Positions 26,627 through 37,264 of a stretch of 64,000 nt of DNA are shown piece after piece. Position 1 is the first letter of the stretch. Every line of letters begins with the position of its first letter. Location: the NCBI GenBank assembly GCA_038243635.1, contig JBBSQW010000002.1, forward strand, positions 165,062 to 229,061, in the 5' to 3' direction. This DNA is from Pseudopedobacter sp038243635. Lineage in GTDB: Bacteria > Bacteroidota > Bacteroidia > Sphingobacteriales > Sphingobacteriaceae. The position numbers and the translations under genes are program-made. The notes beneath the pieces were generated by a model. The model did no database searches, was not told the origin of the DNA, and saw nothing but the letters and a program-made list of their open reading frames with translations.

Positions 26627-27907
26627 ATGAAAATCAAAAAACTAGTTGGCAGAGAAGTTTTGGATTCAAGAGGCAATCCTACAGTGGAAGCAGAGCTTGA
26701 ATTCGAAGATGGTTCTAAAGGGCGTGGTATTTCACCTTCGGGCGCAAGCACCGGAGAGAAAGAAGCTGTTGAATTACGAGACCAAAATCCAAAACGCTAC
26801 GATGGAAAAGGGGTAGAAAACGCCGTTTCGGGAATAAATAAAGAGATAGCGAAAGCCATAATTGGAATGGATTTTAGTAATCAGAAAGCGTTTGATAAAA
26901 TGCTGATTGAAATAGATGGTACAGAAAATAAGTCCCGTCTCGGCGCAAATGCAATCTTGGCGTTATCCATAGCTTTTGCTCGCACTATGTCAGTAAGTAA
27001 AAACATTCCTTTATACAGGCAACTTGTAGAAAGAGACCAATATATTCTGCCTGTTCCGTGTATGAATGTAATTAATGGAGGGAGACATGCAGATAATAAT
27101 ATAGATTTTCAAGAATTTATGATTGCGCCGCATCACGCCCCTACGTTTAAGGAGAGCATACGGATGGGGGAAGAAGTTTTTCACACCCTTAAAGCCCTGC
27201 TTAACAGTAAGGGATATTATACAGGTGTTGGAGATGAAGGAGGTTTTGCACCAAATTTAAAATCTAATGAAGAGGCTGTAGAAATTATTCTTGAAGCCAT
27301 CACGAAAGCTGGATACAGACCTGGAGATGATATCTCAATTTGTTTAGACCCTGCAACTAGTGAAATGTGGCAAAATGGAAAATACGTTTTTTTTAAAAGT
27401 GATCAGAAATCTGTTAGTAGCGAAGAGATGATTGCTATGTGGGAGAAGTGGGTTGATCAATATCCTATCGTATTACTTGAAGATGGTCTCGGCGAAAACG
27501 ATTGGAATGGTTGGAAAGAAATGACTACGAGACTGGGGTCTAAAGTGGAGCTTGTGGGGGATGATATTTTTTGCACAAATCCAAAGATAATTTCAGAAGG
27601 TATTAAACAGAAAATCGGAAATAGTGTGCTCATCAAATTAAATCAAATTGGTACTGTTACAGAAACGTTGGAAGCTGTTCAGTTAGCAAAAGACAACAAT
27701 TACAATTGTTTTATCTCACACCGGAGTGGAGAAACAGAAGATACCACCATTGCAGACTTAGTTGTAGCTACAAATGCTGGCCACATCAAAACAGGAAGCG
27801 GATGCCGTTCAGAACGCGTCTCAAAATTTAATCAGTTGTTACGTATTGAAGAGGAACTGGGACCGAATGGATCATTTGCTGGAATCGAGACTTTCAAAAA
27901 GTCATAG
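26627..27907 (+). CDS. eno: enolase, divergent paralogue
   Basis: A 426-residue phosphopyruvate hydratase converting 2-phosphoglycerate to phosphoenolpyruvate. Catalytic and metal residues are in place: the mobile loop SPSGASTGE, the acidic DFQEFMIAP, the catalytic Glu in GDEGGFAP, Asp in ICLDPA, the catalytic Lys in LIKLNQIGT, and SHRSGETEDTTIADL. Small departures (RGISPSG for RAAVPSG; GSGCRSERVSKFNQ for GSASRTDRIAKYNQ) suggest a second enolase beside a housekeeping one elsewhere. It sits alone between a PAS gene and sugar-gene remnants, with its own terminator. Confidence 0.93.
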   Translation: MKIKKLVGREVLDSRGNPTVEAELEFEDGSKGRGISPSGASTGEKEAVELRDQNPKRYDGKGVENAVSGINKEIAKAIIGMDFSNQKAFDKMLIEIDGTENKSRLGANAILALSIAFARTMSVSKNIPLYRQLVERDQYILPVPCMNVINGGRHADNNIDFQEFMIAPHHAPTFKESIRMGEEVFHTLKALLNSKGYYTGVGDEGGFAPNLKSNEEAVEIILEAITKAGYRPGDDISICLDPATSEMWQNGKYVFFKSDQKSVSSEEMIAMWEKWVDQYPIVLLEDGLGENDWNGWKEMTTRLGSKVELVGDDIFCTNPKIISEGIKQKIGNSVLIKLNQIGTVTETLEAVQLAKDNNYNCFISHRSGETEDTTIADLVVATNAGHIKTGSGCRSERVSKFNQLLRIEEELGPNGSFAGIETFKKS

Positions 27908-27963
27908 ATTCTACTCATCCACGGAGGACGAACGGATTTGATTCTAAAATTGATTTTTAAAAT

Positions 27964-28004
27964 AAAAGGCCCGACTCGTTTATTAACTAGTCGGGCCTTT
28001 TGAA
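27964..28004 (+). terminator. enolase terminator
   Basis: AAAAGGCCCGACT (27964-27976) pairs perfectly with AGTCGGGCCTTTT (27989-28001) across a 12-base loop; the stem ends in a T run. The strongest terminator in the window. Confidence 0.93.
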
Positions 28005-28085
28005 TTTTAAATTATGCCTCGTTTCTAATATGGGTTAACCATTAAGAGTTTCAATACTTTTGTGCTTCACTTCTTAAAAACTGCA

Positions 28086-28440
28086 TTAACAAACCTTGTT
28101 CACTTCCATATTTAACAATGAGCCTAATTTTGCAATTTTAGAGCTAATATGCCCAACGCCTACGGCGCAATGATGTGCAGGTCCAAAACTGTTCCAATTG
28201 TTTACGAAGCTTCTTGATCCAATTGGAAACTTATAGCGTGAATTGGTATTGCCAATCTCTAAAATTGGACCGGCAACAGACTCCGCTTCTGCAACCAAAA
28301 GCATTAGTTTTCCGTCTGCTTTTTCAACAACGGAAAGTATTGTTACAGGTCCATTTTTCACCGACATTTCTACAGATAGTCCATTGCCTACCTTTCCGTG
28401 GTAAACTCCCAATGGGCGAACTTTAGTTTTACCTTCGGCA
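28086..28440 (-). pseudogene. C-terminal fragment of an L-fucose/L-arabinose isomerase-like protein
   Basis: About 118 codons ending in a natural stop: RPLGVYHGKVGNGLSVEM, VEKADGKLMLLVAEAES, NTNSRYKFPIG and NSFGPAHHCAVGVGHISSKI resemble the C-terminal domain of fucose/arabinose isomerase family proteins. A complete enzyme needs about 450-500 residues; sequence similarity stops near 28440, where a different gene fragment on the other strand begins. It is a 5'-truncated relic left by a rearrangement. The exact isomerase specificity is uncertain. Confidence 0.6.
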
Positions 28441-28821
28441 ATGCCAGATGGTAGTACTTTTAACGAGATTGCGAATGTATTGCCCGGCAGTTATTTAAAA
28501 ACTTTGAAAGTTGGCGATGTACTAAATAACGATGAACAAAATCCGTTAATCTACAAGAAATTAATACCGCAATTAAAATTTTATTGCCCAAGGTGGGGTT
28601 CTGAGGATATAAGTTGGGAAGATTTTTTACCAAAAGTAAATCATAGCTGACAGGATGGGGTAGAGGTCTATCCTTTGCTTACGCCCGCAGAAAAACCGGC
28701 AATGTTGCAAGCTTTGGAACGAACTAGCTTAGATTATAGTTTGTTGCACACCGTACACAATGAAAGAACTTTAGAAAACAACCAATTTTTAAAACCTGTT
28801 CCATTAATAGCATTGGCTTAA
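28441..28821 (+). pseudogene. C-terminal fragment of an unrecognised protein, with internal TGA
   Basis: An ATG-led frame of 69 codons ends at a TGA (28648-28650), but the same frame continues for 56 sensible codons (DGVEVYPLLTPAEKPAMLQ; NNQFLKPVPLIALA) to a TAA. The TGA sits where a Trp would fit (HS-W-QDG). The 5' end abuts the isomerase fragment head to head, so this is the tail of a gene cut by the same rearrangement. I do not recognise the family. Confidence 0.5.
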
Positions 28822-29043
28822 ATTTATTTAGAATAGAGAATTCTATAGCTGTAACGCCTCGCAGGACGGTACAGGTTGCCCAGTTAGAAACGGTTGTCTA
28901 TGTTTAACCTGTTACGGCAATTTTTAAAACGGATTCAAAACCGTCAATTTTAGAATGCCGACGAACCAATTATAAATGCGCTAAAAGATTACAAGTCTTT
29001 TAGAAGCATTGCTTAAACCTTTTGTAATAAACTTTAATTAATA
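28822..29043. other. decayed coding sequence before the GH106 gene
   Basis: Short plausible peptides without an intact frame are visible, such as TVQVAQLETVVYV (about 28870-28905) and a C-terminus-like NALKDYKSFRSIA ending at about 29014. This suggests remnants of one more lost gene. The promoter of the downstream hydrolase operon must lie here, but I see no TAnnTTTG match. Confidence 0.3.
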
Positions 29044-32000
29044 ATGATCCCTAAGTCAATTCGTAAAGCCACACCGCTTTTTCTAGCTACTGCATTGGTT
29101 TTTGCAGGAGTGTCGTGTAGTAAGAAATCTGCACCAAAACAGGAGGTAAGTACTTACCAACCTACCTTACTCGAAAAAACGTTTACTAACATTCCAGATA
29201 CTATTCAAACAAGTGTTTATTGGTATTGGATGTCTGATAACATTTCAAAAGAAGGCGTTGTAAAAGATTTATACGCTATGAAAAGTCAAGGTATTAACCG
29301 AGCTTTCATAGGTAATATTGGTTATGAAAGTACGCCTTACGGAAAAGTGAAGTTGTTTTCTGCCGAGTGGTGGGATATTTTACACACTGCATTAAAAACC
29401 GCTACGGCTTTAAATATCGAAATCGGTATTTTCAATAGTCCAGGTTGGAGCCAATCTGGCGGGCCTTGGATAAAACCAGAACAGTCCATGCGTTACCTAA
29501 CTTCATCTGAAACTATGATTAAAGGTGGGAAAAAGGTATCGATTAAGTTGCCTAAACCAGAAGGTGATTTTCAAGATGTTCGCGTAACAGCTTACAAGGC
29601 ACCTGAAAACTACGGTCAGAGCATCACCACGCTAAAGCCAAAATTAATAAGTAGTGTGTCTATTGCTGATCTTAACAAGGTGTTGGATAACGATAGAAAC
29701 ACGGAGGTAGCGATACCCGCAGCAACTAGTTTAGAATTGGATCTTATTACTACAAAAGACTACACCGCCAGAAGTTTGATAATTTATCCAGCACATAAAG
29801 AAGGAAAAGCAAATGCAGAACTTCAGGTAAAAGATAAAGACGGTTACAAGACTATTAAATCTTTTGTAATTGATAGAAACAGAGCAGCGTTAAATGTGGG
29901 TTTCGATCCTTACGGACCGGTTGCAGTTTCTTTCCCAGCTACAACTTCTAAAAACTTTAGATTGGTTTTTACAAAAGCCTCTAAAAATTTTGGTATTGCA
30001 GAAATTGAACTGAGCGCAACGCCAAGAGTAGAGAGTTTTACAGAGAAAACATTAGCTAAAATGTTCCAAACTCCCCTGCCTTACTGGAAACAATATCAGT
30101 GGAAACAACAGCCAATCGTAGACAATAAAAGTTTAGTGCTTGACCCAGCAACATTGGTAGATATTACTGATAAAATGAACGCAGACGGTACCTTAAATTG
30201 GGATGCGCCGAAAGGAGATTGGTTAGTGTTTCGTTTTGGAATGTTGCCAACGAAAGTAGAAAACGGACCAGCTTCGCCAGAAGGCATCGGCTTAGAGGTT
30301 GATAAAATGAGCAAAGAACATGTTGCAAGCCATTTTGATTCTTTTTTAGGAGAGATTATCAGACGTATTCCAGCAGAAGATCGTAAAACTTGGAAAGTTA
30401 CCGTTCAGGATAGCTACGAAACTGGCGGACAAAACTGGACAGATGGCATGTTGGGTAAATTTAAAGACAACTATGGTTATGACGCATTACCTTATTTACC
30501 TGTTTTAAGAGGTGAAGTGGTAGGAAGCCAAGAAATGTCAGATCGTTTTTTATGGGATTTACGTCGTTTTATTGCAGACAGGGTTGCTTACGATTACGTA
30601 GGTGGTTTAAGAGACGTGAGTCATAAACATGGTTTACATACTTGGTTAGAAAATTACGGACACTGGGGTTTTCCTGGAGAATTTTTACAGTACGGAGGCC
30701 AGTCTGACGAGATTGGTGGCGAGTTCTGGAGTGAAGGAGAATTGGGAGATATCGAAAACAGAGCGGCATCATCTGCGGCACACATCTACGGAAAAAGAAA
30801 AGTATCTGCTGAATCATTTACGGCCGGTGGTAAAGCTTATATCCGTTATCCATACATGATGAAGCAACGTGGTGATCGTTTTTTCACCGAAGGCATCAAC
30901 AACACGTTATTACACGTTTACATACAGCAACCAACCGACGATAAAGTACCGGGAATCAACGCCAATTTCGGTAACGAATTCAATCGCCATAACACTTGGT
31001 TTCCATACCTTAATCTTTTTACAACTTACCTAAAAAGGGTCAACTTTATGTTGCAGGAAGGTAACTACATAGCAGACGCAGCGTATTTTATCGGTGAAGA
31101 CGCTCCAAAAATGACTGGCGTTACAGACCCAGCATTGCCAAAGGGTTATTCTTTCGATTACATCAACGCAGAAGTAATTAAAGGTAGAGTGAAAGTGGTA
31201 AACGGTAAAATGGTATTGCCAGACGGGATGACTTACAGCGTTCTGATATTGCCCAAACTAGAAACCATGCGTCCAGAGTTTCTAAAAAAAGTTAAGGACT
31301 TAGTTTATCAGGGAGCAAACGTATTAGGTCCAGCACCTTCACGTTCTCCAAGTTTACAAGGTTACCCAAATGCAGATGCTGAGATTCAAAAATTAGCAAA
31401 AGAATTATGGGGAGATGTTGACGGAGTAAGCATAAAATCTAGAGCTTACGGAAAGGGAAACATCATGTTTGGAATGACGATGCAAGAAGTTTTTAATAAA
31501 CTGAATATCTTACCTGATTTCAAATCAGAAGCAAGTGATCCTGTTTTGTACATCCACAGAAAAAACAAGGAAGCAGATATTTACTTTGTGAGTAACCAAT
31601 CTGAACATGCGATAAGCGTTAATCCGGTATTTAACATTGAAGGGAAACAACCAGAAATGTGGGATCCAGTTACAGGAACGGTTAGGATGTTGTCAGAATT
31701 TTCAATCGCTAATCAAGGAACAACAATTCCATTAAAATTAGCGCCACTGCAAAGTGCGTTCATCGTTTTTAGAAAATCCATTACAGCAACATCAGGAAAC
31801 GGAACCAACTTCCCAGCGCCAAATAGTGTCGTGACTGTTAATACGCCTTGGTCGGTAACTTTTGATCAAAAAATGAGAGGACCAAAAAAGCCGATCATTT
31901 TTAACGAATTAACAGATTGGACAAAAAGTGCAAACGACAGCATTAAATATTATTCTGGCACTGCCCTTTACAACAATACATTTAACACCGTATTGCCAAA

Positions 32001-32310
32001 AACTGGGGAACGAGTTTACCTGAATTTAACGGATATTAAAGTAATGGCAAATGTAAAAGTGAATGGTGTTGATGTTGGTGGCGTGTGGACAGCTCCTTGG
32101 CGAGTTGACATTACAAAAGCATTAAAACAACGAAAAAACAGCGTTGAAATTGCGGTAGTAAACACTTGGGTAAACCGTTTAATTGGTGATAGTAAATTGC
32201 CAGCTGCAGACCGTAAAACTTGGACCAGTTACCCACTTTATAATCCAAATAGCCCAATGCAACCATCTGGTTTAACTGGCGCTGTAGATATTACAATAGT
32301 AAAATATTAA
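29044..32310 (+). CDS. alpha-L-rhamnosidase-like glycoside hydrolase, GH106
   Basis: A 1088-residue lipoprotein (lipobox AGVSCSKK, Cys about 26), so it acts at the periplasmic face or cell surface. It has the GH106 features: N-terminal VYWYWMSDNISKEGVVKDLYAMKSQG, GIFNSPGWSQSGGPW, HGLHTWLENYGHWGFPGEF and AESFTAGGKAYIRYP, and a C-terminal beta-sandwich carbohydrate-binding part (VYLNLTDIKVMANVKVNG). The family removes terminal alpha-L-rhamnose from pectic glycans such as RG-I/RG-II. It heads an operon whose next start is four bases away. Confidence 0.9.
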   Translation: MIPKSIRKATPLFLATALVFAGVSCSKKSAPKQEVSTYQPTLLEKTFTNIPDTIQTSVYWYWMSDNISKEGVVKDLYAMKSQGINRAFIGNIGYESTPYGKVKLFSAEWWDILHTALKTATALNIEIGIFNSPGWSQSGGPWIKPEQSMRYLTSSETMIKGGKKVSIKLPKPEGDFQDVRVTAYKAPENYGQSITTLKPKLISSVSIADLNKVLDNDRNTEVAIPAATSLELDLITTKDYTARSLIIYPAHKEGKANAELQVKDKDGYKTIKSFVIDRNRAALNVGFDPYGPVAVSFPATTSKNFRLVFTKASKNFGIAEIELSATPRVESFTEKTLAKMFQTPLPYWKQYQWKQQPIVDNKSLVLDPATLVDITDKMNADGTLNWDAPKGDWLVFRFGMLPTKVENGPASPEGIGLEVDKMSKEHVASHFDSFLGEIIRRIPAEDRKTWKVTVQDSYETGGQNWTDGMLGKFKDNYGYDALPYLPVLRGEVVGSQEMSDRFLWDLRRFIADRVAYDYVGGLRDVSHKHGLHTWLENYGHWGFPGEFLQYGGQSDEIGGEFWSEGELGDIENRAASSAAHIYGKRKVSAESFTAGGKAYIRYPYMMKQRGDRFFTEGINNTLLHVYIQQPTDDKVPGINANFGNEFNRHNTWFPYLNLFTTYLKRVNFMLQEGNYIADAAYFIGEDAPKMTGVTDPALPKGYSFDYINAEVIKGRVKVVNGKMVLPDGMTYSVLILPKLETMRPEFLKKVKDLVYQGANVLGPAPSRSPSLQGYPNADAEIQKLAKELWGDVDGVSIKSRAYGKGNIMFGMTMQEVFNKLNILPDFKSEASDPVLYIHRKNKEADIYFVSNQSEHAISVNPVFNIEGKQPEMWDPVTGTVRMLSEFSIANQGTTIPLKLAPLQSAFIVFRKSITATSGNGTNFPAPNSVVTVNTPWSVTFDQKMRGPKKPIIFNELTDWTKSANDSIKYYSGTALYNNTFNTVLPKTGERVYLNLTDIKVMANVKVNGVDVGGVWTAPWRVDITKALKQRKNSVEIAVVNTWVNRLIGDSKLPAADRKTWTSYPLYNPNSPMQPSGLTGAVDITIVKY

Positions 32311-32314
32311 TAAG

Positions 32315-34087
32315 ATGAAATTCAGAAAACAGTTATTTATAAATCTAGGGTTGGTGCTTGCAACAAGTACTTTCGCTTTAGCACAGTCAAATTTACCCCC
32401 TGTTTTTAGTCCGGCAACGGATTATAAAACGGAAAAGGATAACCGAGCAAAAGTTTACTTAACGCCACAACGTATTGTTTGGCAGTCAGACGAAACTGGC
32501 AAATTTGTAAACAACGCTAAGCGACTTTTAAAGCCAGGTAACGGTCAGGCGGAACTGATAAATTTGGACCTCACCATTCTAAAGAATTCTAAAGGCAACA
32601 AGGCCGGCGTTTTATTAGATTTTGGTAAAGAGATTCATGGTGGTTTGCAGTTGGTTACCGGTATGATGAAGAAAAATGCGCCTGTTAAAGTTCGTATCCG
32701 TTTTGGAGAATCAGTAAGTGAGGCAATGTCTGATATCGATACGGTTAACGGCGCAACTAACGATCACGCTATCCGTGATTTTACCTTGGAATTGCCTTGG
32801 CTTGGCGAGTTAGAAATTGGCAATACCGGTTTCAGATTTGTACATATCGACTTGGTAGACGAAAATGCAGAATTGTTTCTGAAAGAAGCGAGAGCGATTT
32901 TTATCTATAGAGATGTGCCGTATTTGGGTTCTTTTAACAGTAGTGATGAAAGATTGAACAAAATTTGGATGACCGGTGCTTACACGGTTCACCTAAATAT
33001 GCAACAATACCTTTGGGACGGTCCTAAAAGAGATCGATTGGTTTGGGTAGGCGACATGCATCCAGAAGTGATGGCCATTAATAACGTTTTTGGTTATAAC
33101 GAAGTAGTTCCAAAAAGCTTAAACTTGATTAAAAACGTTACGCCGTTACCAGCTTGGATGAACGGAATCAGCTCATACTCTATGTGGTGGGTGCGTATTC
33201 AAAGAGAACTGTATCAATACCAAGGAAACCTGGATTATCTAAAAGAACAACGTGATTATTTAGTTCCGTTATTGGATTTATTGATTTCGAAAGTGAAAGA
33301 TGGTAGCGAAAACTTAGACGGAATGCGTTTTATGGATTGGCCAACTTTTGCTAATAAACCCGCCGTTCACGCTGGCTTACACGCGATGATGATAATGACC
33401 TTGAACGATGGTGCACAGCTTTGCCGTGTATTGGGAGAAATAAAAACTGCTGAAAAATGCGAAGCTACCGTTGCAGAAATGAAGAAGCATATCCCAGACG
33501 CTGGCGGTAATAAACAAGCTGCATCTTTAATGGCCTTGGCGGGATTAATACCAGCAAAAGAAGCTGATAAGGTTATTTCTGTTGGCGATACAAAAGACTT
33601 CTCTACATTTTACGGTTACTATATGTTGGAAGCAAAGGCGAAAGCTGGCAACTACCAAGGTGCAATGAACAACATTAGAGATTATTGGGGTGGTATGTTG
33701 GATTTAGGTTCCACAACTTTTTGGGAAGATTTTGATTTAGATTGGACAAAAAATGCCGGTAGAATTGACGAATTAACTCCAGAAGGCAAAATTGATGTCC
33801 ACGCTACTTACGGTGCTTATGGTTATAAAAAACTTCGTCACAGTTTAGCACATGGTTGGGCATCTGGACCAACATCTTGGCTTACTGCTCACGTTTTAGG
33901 GGTGCAGGTAATGGAGTCGGGTTGTAAGGTGTTGAAGATTGTTCCACATTTAGGTGATCTTAAGTTTGTAGAAGGAACTTTCCCAACGCCATACGGAGTG
34001 GTAAAAATTAAACATACTAAACTTGCAAACGGCAAAGTAGAATCAAAAATTGAAGCTCCAAAAGGAGTTAAAATTATTAAGGGATAA
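32315..34087 (+). CDS. GH78-type alpha-L-rhamnosidase
   Basis: A 590-residue exported protein (signal peptide to about 23, ALAQS). N-terminal beta-sandwich, then an (alpha/alpha)6 barrel with the GH78 motif WDGPKRDRLVWVGDMHPE (acidic catalytic region), MDWPTFANKP, STTFWEDFDLDW and a C-terminal beta domain ending PTPYGVVKIKH. It is shorter than many GH78 enzymes because the extra N-terminal domains are missing. It follows the GH106 gene with four bases between, so both probably trim rhamnose from one glycan. Confidence 0.88.
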   Translation: MKFRKQLFINLGLVLATSTFALAQSNLPPVFSPATDYKTEKDNRAKVYLTPQRIVWQSDETGKFVNNAKRLLKPGNGQAELINLDLTILKNSKGNKAGVLLDFGKEIHGGLQLVTGMMKKNAPVKVRIRFGESVSEAMSDIDTVNGATNDHAIRDFTLELPWLGELEIGNTGFRFVHIDLVDENAELFLKEARAIFIYRDVPYLGSFNSSDERLNKIWMTGAYTVHLNMQQYLWDGPKRDRLVWVGDMHPEVMAINNVFGYNEVVPKSLNLIKNVTPLPAWMNGISSYSMWWVRIQRELYQYQGNLDYLKEQRDYLVPLLDLLISKVKDGSENLDGMRFMDWPTFANKPAVHAGLHAMMIMTLNDGAQLCRVLGEIKTAEKCEATVAEMKKHIPDAGGNKQAASLMALAGLIPAKEADKVISVGDTKDFSTFYGYYMLEAKAKAGNYQGAMNNIRDYWGGMLDLGSTTFWEDFDLDWTKNAGRIDELTPEGKIDVHATYGAYGYKKLRHSLAHGWASGPTSWLTAHVLGVQVMESGCKVLKIVPHLGDLKFVEGTFPTPYGVVKIKHTKLANGKVESKIEAPKGVKIIKG

Positions 34088-34089
34088 TT

Positions 34090-35910
34090 ATGGGGAAGGG
34101 TTTTTTTAAGGGATTTTTAGCGGTTAGTGTTAGCGTGTTTTGTATACACGCTAACTTATCCGCACAAGAAACTTCGAAAAATTTAATATCGTCATCAAAA
34201 GCTGACACGTGGGTTGGTAAAGATGATTTGGGCAGAGTGTTGCCAATAAACCAGAAGTTAAAGACAGATAAATACGTAGGCATGTTCTACTTTATTTGGC
34301 AAGGTGCGCATGGTTACGATCAACATGGCGAGGGGATGCGCAAAGATGAAGGCGTGATTCAAAAATCTGGAGAAGAGAAAGATAGCCCGTATGACATCAG
34401 TAAAATGTTAAAAGAAAATCCTAATGACCCTAAATATGGACCAATTAACGCGTTTCACCATTGGGGAGAACCTTATTTCGGTTACTATTTGCCAGATGAT
34501 GAATGGATTATTAGAAAACATGCTCAAATGTTATCTGATGCCGGTGTGGATGTACTTATTTTGGACGTAACCAATGCGGCAATTTATTTGCCGCAGGTAA
34601 CTAAAATCGCAAACATTTACAGGGAAATGCGTAAGGAAGGTTTGTCAACGCCGTATTTTGCTTTCATTGCGAACAGTCGCCCAGAGGTAACGGTAAACAG
34701 GCTTTATGAAAACATCTACGCTAAAGGTTTATTCAAAGACCTATGGTTCTATTGGAAAGGGAAACCGCTTTTATTAGCTCCACCAGAAAATCAGAGCAAA
34801 GAGGTTGTGGAATTTTTCAATATCCGGCAATCTTGGGCTTGGAGCAAAGACCAAAAATGGTTTGCAGATGGTAAGGATAAATGGACTTGGTTAGATCATA
34901 CGCCACAGTCTTATGGTTGGCATGAAAGCAAGGATAAGCCAGAACAAATTAGCGTTAGCCTAGCAGAACATCCAATGTACAATATCGGCAGAAGCTTTCA
35001 TGACGGTAAAGAACCAGATATCAAGCAACCCGCAAAAGGTTTGTATTTTGAAGAGCAGTGGAAAAGAGCATTAGCGGTAGATCCCGAATTTGTTTTTATC
35101 ACCGGTTGGAACGAGTGGGTAGCCATGAGATTTGACAATGGAAATGCAAAGAACTTTTTAGGTAAACCGATCAAAAAAGGTGAAACGTATTTCGTAGATC
35201 TTTACGATGAAGAATTTAGTCGAGATGCGGAACCTATGAAGGGAGGTTTTGGTGATAATTACTACTACCAACTTGTCGATAATATTAGAAAATATAAGGG
35301 CACTCGTGAAATCTCTTCTTTCCAAGAAATCAATAAAATTGAAATTATTGGCGATTTTAAAGATTGGGATAAAGTGAAGGCAGTTTTTTATGATGATAAA
35401 GACGATACAATCCACCGCAACCATCCCGGATACGGAAACATAAAAGAATACATCAATAACACAGGCAGAAACGACATTGTGGAAGCTAAAGTCGCAACGG
35501 ACGAGGAATATATTTCATTTTATGTTGAAACAACACAAGCTATTACTGGTTATGGAACACCTAATTGGATGAATCTTTTCATCAGCGTTAAAGATCAAGT
35601 TGCTCCAAATTGGGAAGGCTATCAGTTTTTAGTAAATGCAAATCCTACAAATGAACAAACCACAAATATTTCCAAAAGCTTGGGTGGTTGGAAATGGGAA
35701 AACGTAACCAATATATCGTACAAAACTAAGGGCAACAAAATGGAAGTTAAAATCCTGAAAAAGTCTTTAAACATTAGCGGACAGGATTTTACGCTAGACT
35801 TTAAATGGGCAGATAACGTACCTGCAAAGGACGGAATACTTAACTTTTTAGATAAAGGAGACGCTGCGCCAAACGCAAGGTTCAACTATAGATATATCCA
35901 TACCAAATAA
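34090..35910 (+). CDS. exported GH99/GH71-like glycoside hydrolase-family protein
   Basis: A 606-residue protein with a signal peptide (FLAVSVSVFCIHANLSAQ). A TIM-barrel-like domain (about 60-400) begins with VGMFYFIWQGAHGYDQHG and contains HHWGEPYFGYYLPDDEWIIR, DAGVDVLILDVTNA and the acidic segment FITGWNEWVAM, similar to GH99/GH71-like enzymes. Residues 410-606 form a beta-sandwich carbohydrate-binding module. Two bases after the GH78 gene, in the same operon. Enzyme activity is inferred only from fold and context. Confidence 0.7.
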   Translation: MGKGFFKGFLAVSVSVFCIHANLSAQETSKNLISSSKADTWVGKDDLGRVLPINQKLKTDKYVGMFYFIWQGAHGYDQHGEGMRKDEGVIQKSGEEKDSPYDISKMLKENPNDPKYGPINAFHHWGEPYFGYYLPDDEWIIRKHAQMLSDAGVDVLILDVTNAAIYLPQVTKIANIYREMRKEGLSTPYFAFIANSRPEVTVNRLYENIYAKGLFKDLWFYWKGKPLLLAPPENQSKEVVEFFNIRQSWAWSKDQKWFADGKDKWTWLDHTPQSYGWHESKDKPEQISVSLAEHPMYNIGRSFHDGKEPDIKQPAKGLYFEEQWKRALAVDPEFVFITGWNEWVAMRFDNGNAKNFLGKPIKKGETYFVDLYDEEFSRDAEPMKGGFGDNYYYQLVDNIRKYKGTREISSFQEINKIEIIGDFKDWDKVKAVFYDDKDDTIHRNHPGYGNIKEYINNTGRNDIVEAKVATDEEYISFYVETTQAITGYGTPNWMNLFISVKDQVAPNWEGYQFLVNANPTNEQTTNISKSLGGWKWENVTNISYKTKGNKMEVKILKKSLNISGQDFTLDFKWADNVPAKDGILNFLDKGDAAPNARFNYRYIHTK

Positions 35911-35933
35911 ATTAATACTTATACCATTATAAA

Positions 35934-37263
35934 ATGTATCTCAATATCATTAAAACCTTATTGATTAGTGCATTCATACTAATTGGCTCCGTTACCGCAA
36001 ACAGCCAAATCAAGGGAAAAAATTGTGCGAAGATTATTCCAGCAGGAGAGGCTTGGGCAAAAAACTCGGTAAACACCGTTATTTTTAGAAGAAATTCTTT
36101 GGTTACGTATAAAGACACGCAGTACATTGCTTATTACGATGAGCAACAAAACGTGGTGTTGGGCAAAAGAAATATCAAGTCTAAAGATTGGGAGCTAAAA
36201 ATAACTCCCTATAAAGGTGATGCAAAGGATGCACATAAATCTATTAGTATTATGATTGATGGAGACGGCTACTTACACATGTCGTGGGGATTACATAGCG
36301 GACCGTTTAATTACTGCAAAAGTGTTAACCCGGGTTCGCTTGAACTTACGCCAAAAACGAGTATGACTGGCTTTAAAGAGAAGGCCGTGACTTACCCAGA
36401 ATTCTATCTTTTAGCAAATGGGAATCTGCTATTTTTATACCGAGATGGAGGTTCTGGAAACGGTAGCCTAATGTTGAACAGCTACGATATCAAATCTAAA
36501 AAATGGTACCATTCAAGATGGTTGGATAAATGGAGAAGGAGAACGCAGTCCGTATTGGCAAATGGTTATCGATAATAAAGGAGCAATTCAAATTTCTTGG
36601 GTTTGGAGAGAAACTGGCGACGTAGCCACCAACCACGATATTTGCTATGCAAAATCTGATGACGGTGGGTTAACTTGGAAAAAGAGTACTGGAGAAAACT
36701 ACAAATTGCCAATTACTGCAGCTACAGCAGAATATGCGCTAATAATTCCGCAAAAATCAGAATTGATTAACTCGACCGCAATTGCAGTTGATGAAAGCAA
36801 CAGTCCATACGTTGTAAATTATTGGACAGTAAAAGGAGATAGTATTCCACAATATAGATTAGTTTACAAACAAGATGGAGCCTGGGAAACCCAGCAGATT
36901 TCCAGAAGGAAAACACCTTTCAGTTTGTCTGGTGGAGGCACTAAACGTATCTCAATATCCAGACCTTTATTAATTGTAACGGAAAAAAATAGTAAGAAAC
37001 ACGTTTACGTTTTTTTTAGGGATGAAGAACGCGGTAATAGAGTTACTGTAGCAATCACTAAAGACGTTGCTAAAGGAAAATGGAAATATAAAGATTTGAC
37101 CAGTACTTCTGTAGGCTTGTGGGAGCCAACCTACGATACCGAATTGTGGAAAGATAAAAAAATACTAAATTTATTTGTTCAAAATGTAGAACAGGGCGAT
37201 GGCGAAACCACAAACGAGTTGACAGGACAAAAAGCAGCCGTTTTACAATGGAAAATTAAGTAA
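35934..37263 (+). pseudogene. BNR-repeat exported protein, split by a frameshift
   Basis: The N-terminal half (signal peptide FILIGSVTANSQ) and C-terminal half are in different frames. Similarity runs on across the join near 36526: the first frame is lost after HSRWLD and the family motif NGEGERSPYWQM is found in the frame of the second half. BNR motifs (SDDGGLTWKKS) predict a sialidase-like beta-propeller of about 440 residues. The original protein probably bound or cut the same rhamnose-rich glycan. One lost or gained base is enough to explain the break. Confidence 0.75.
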
Positions 37264-37264
37264 G

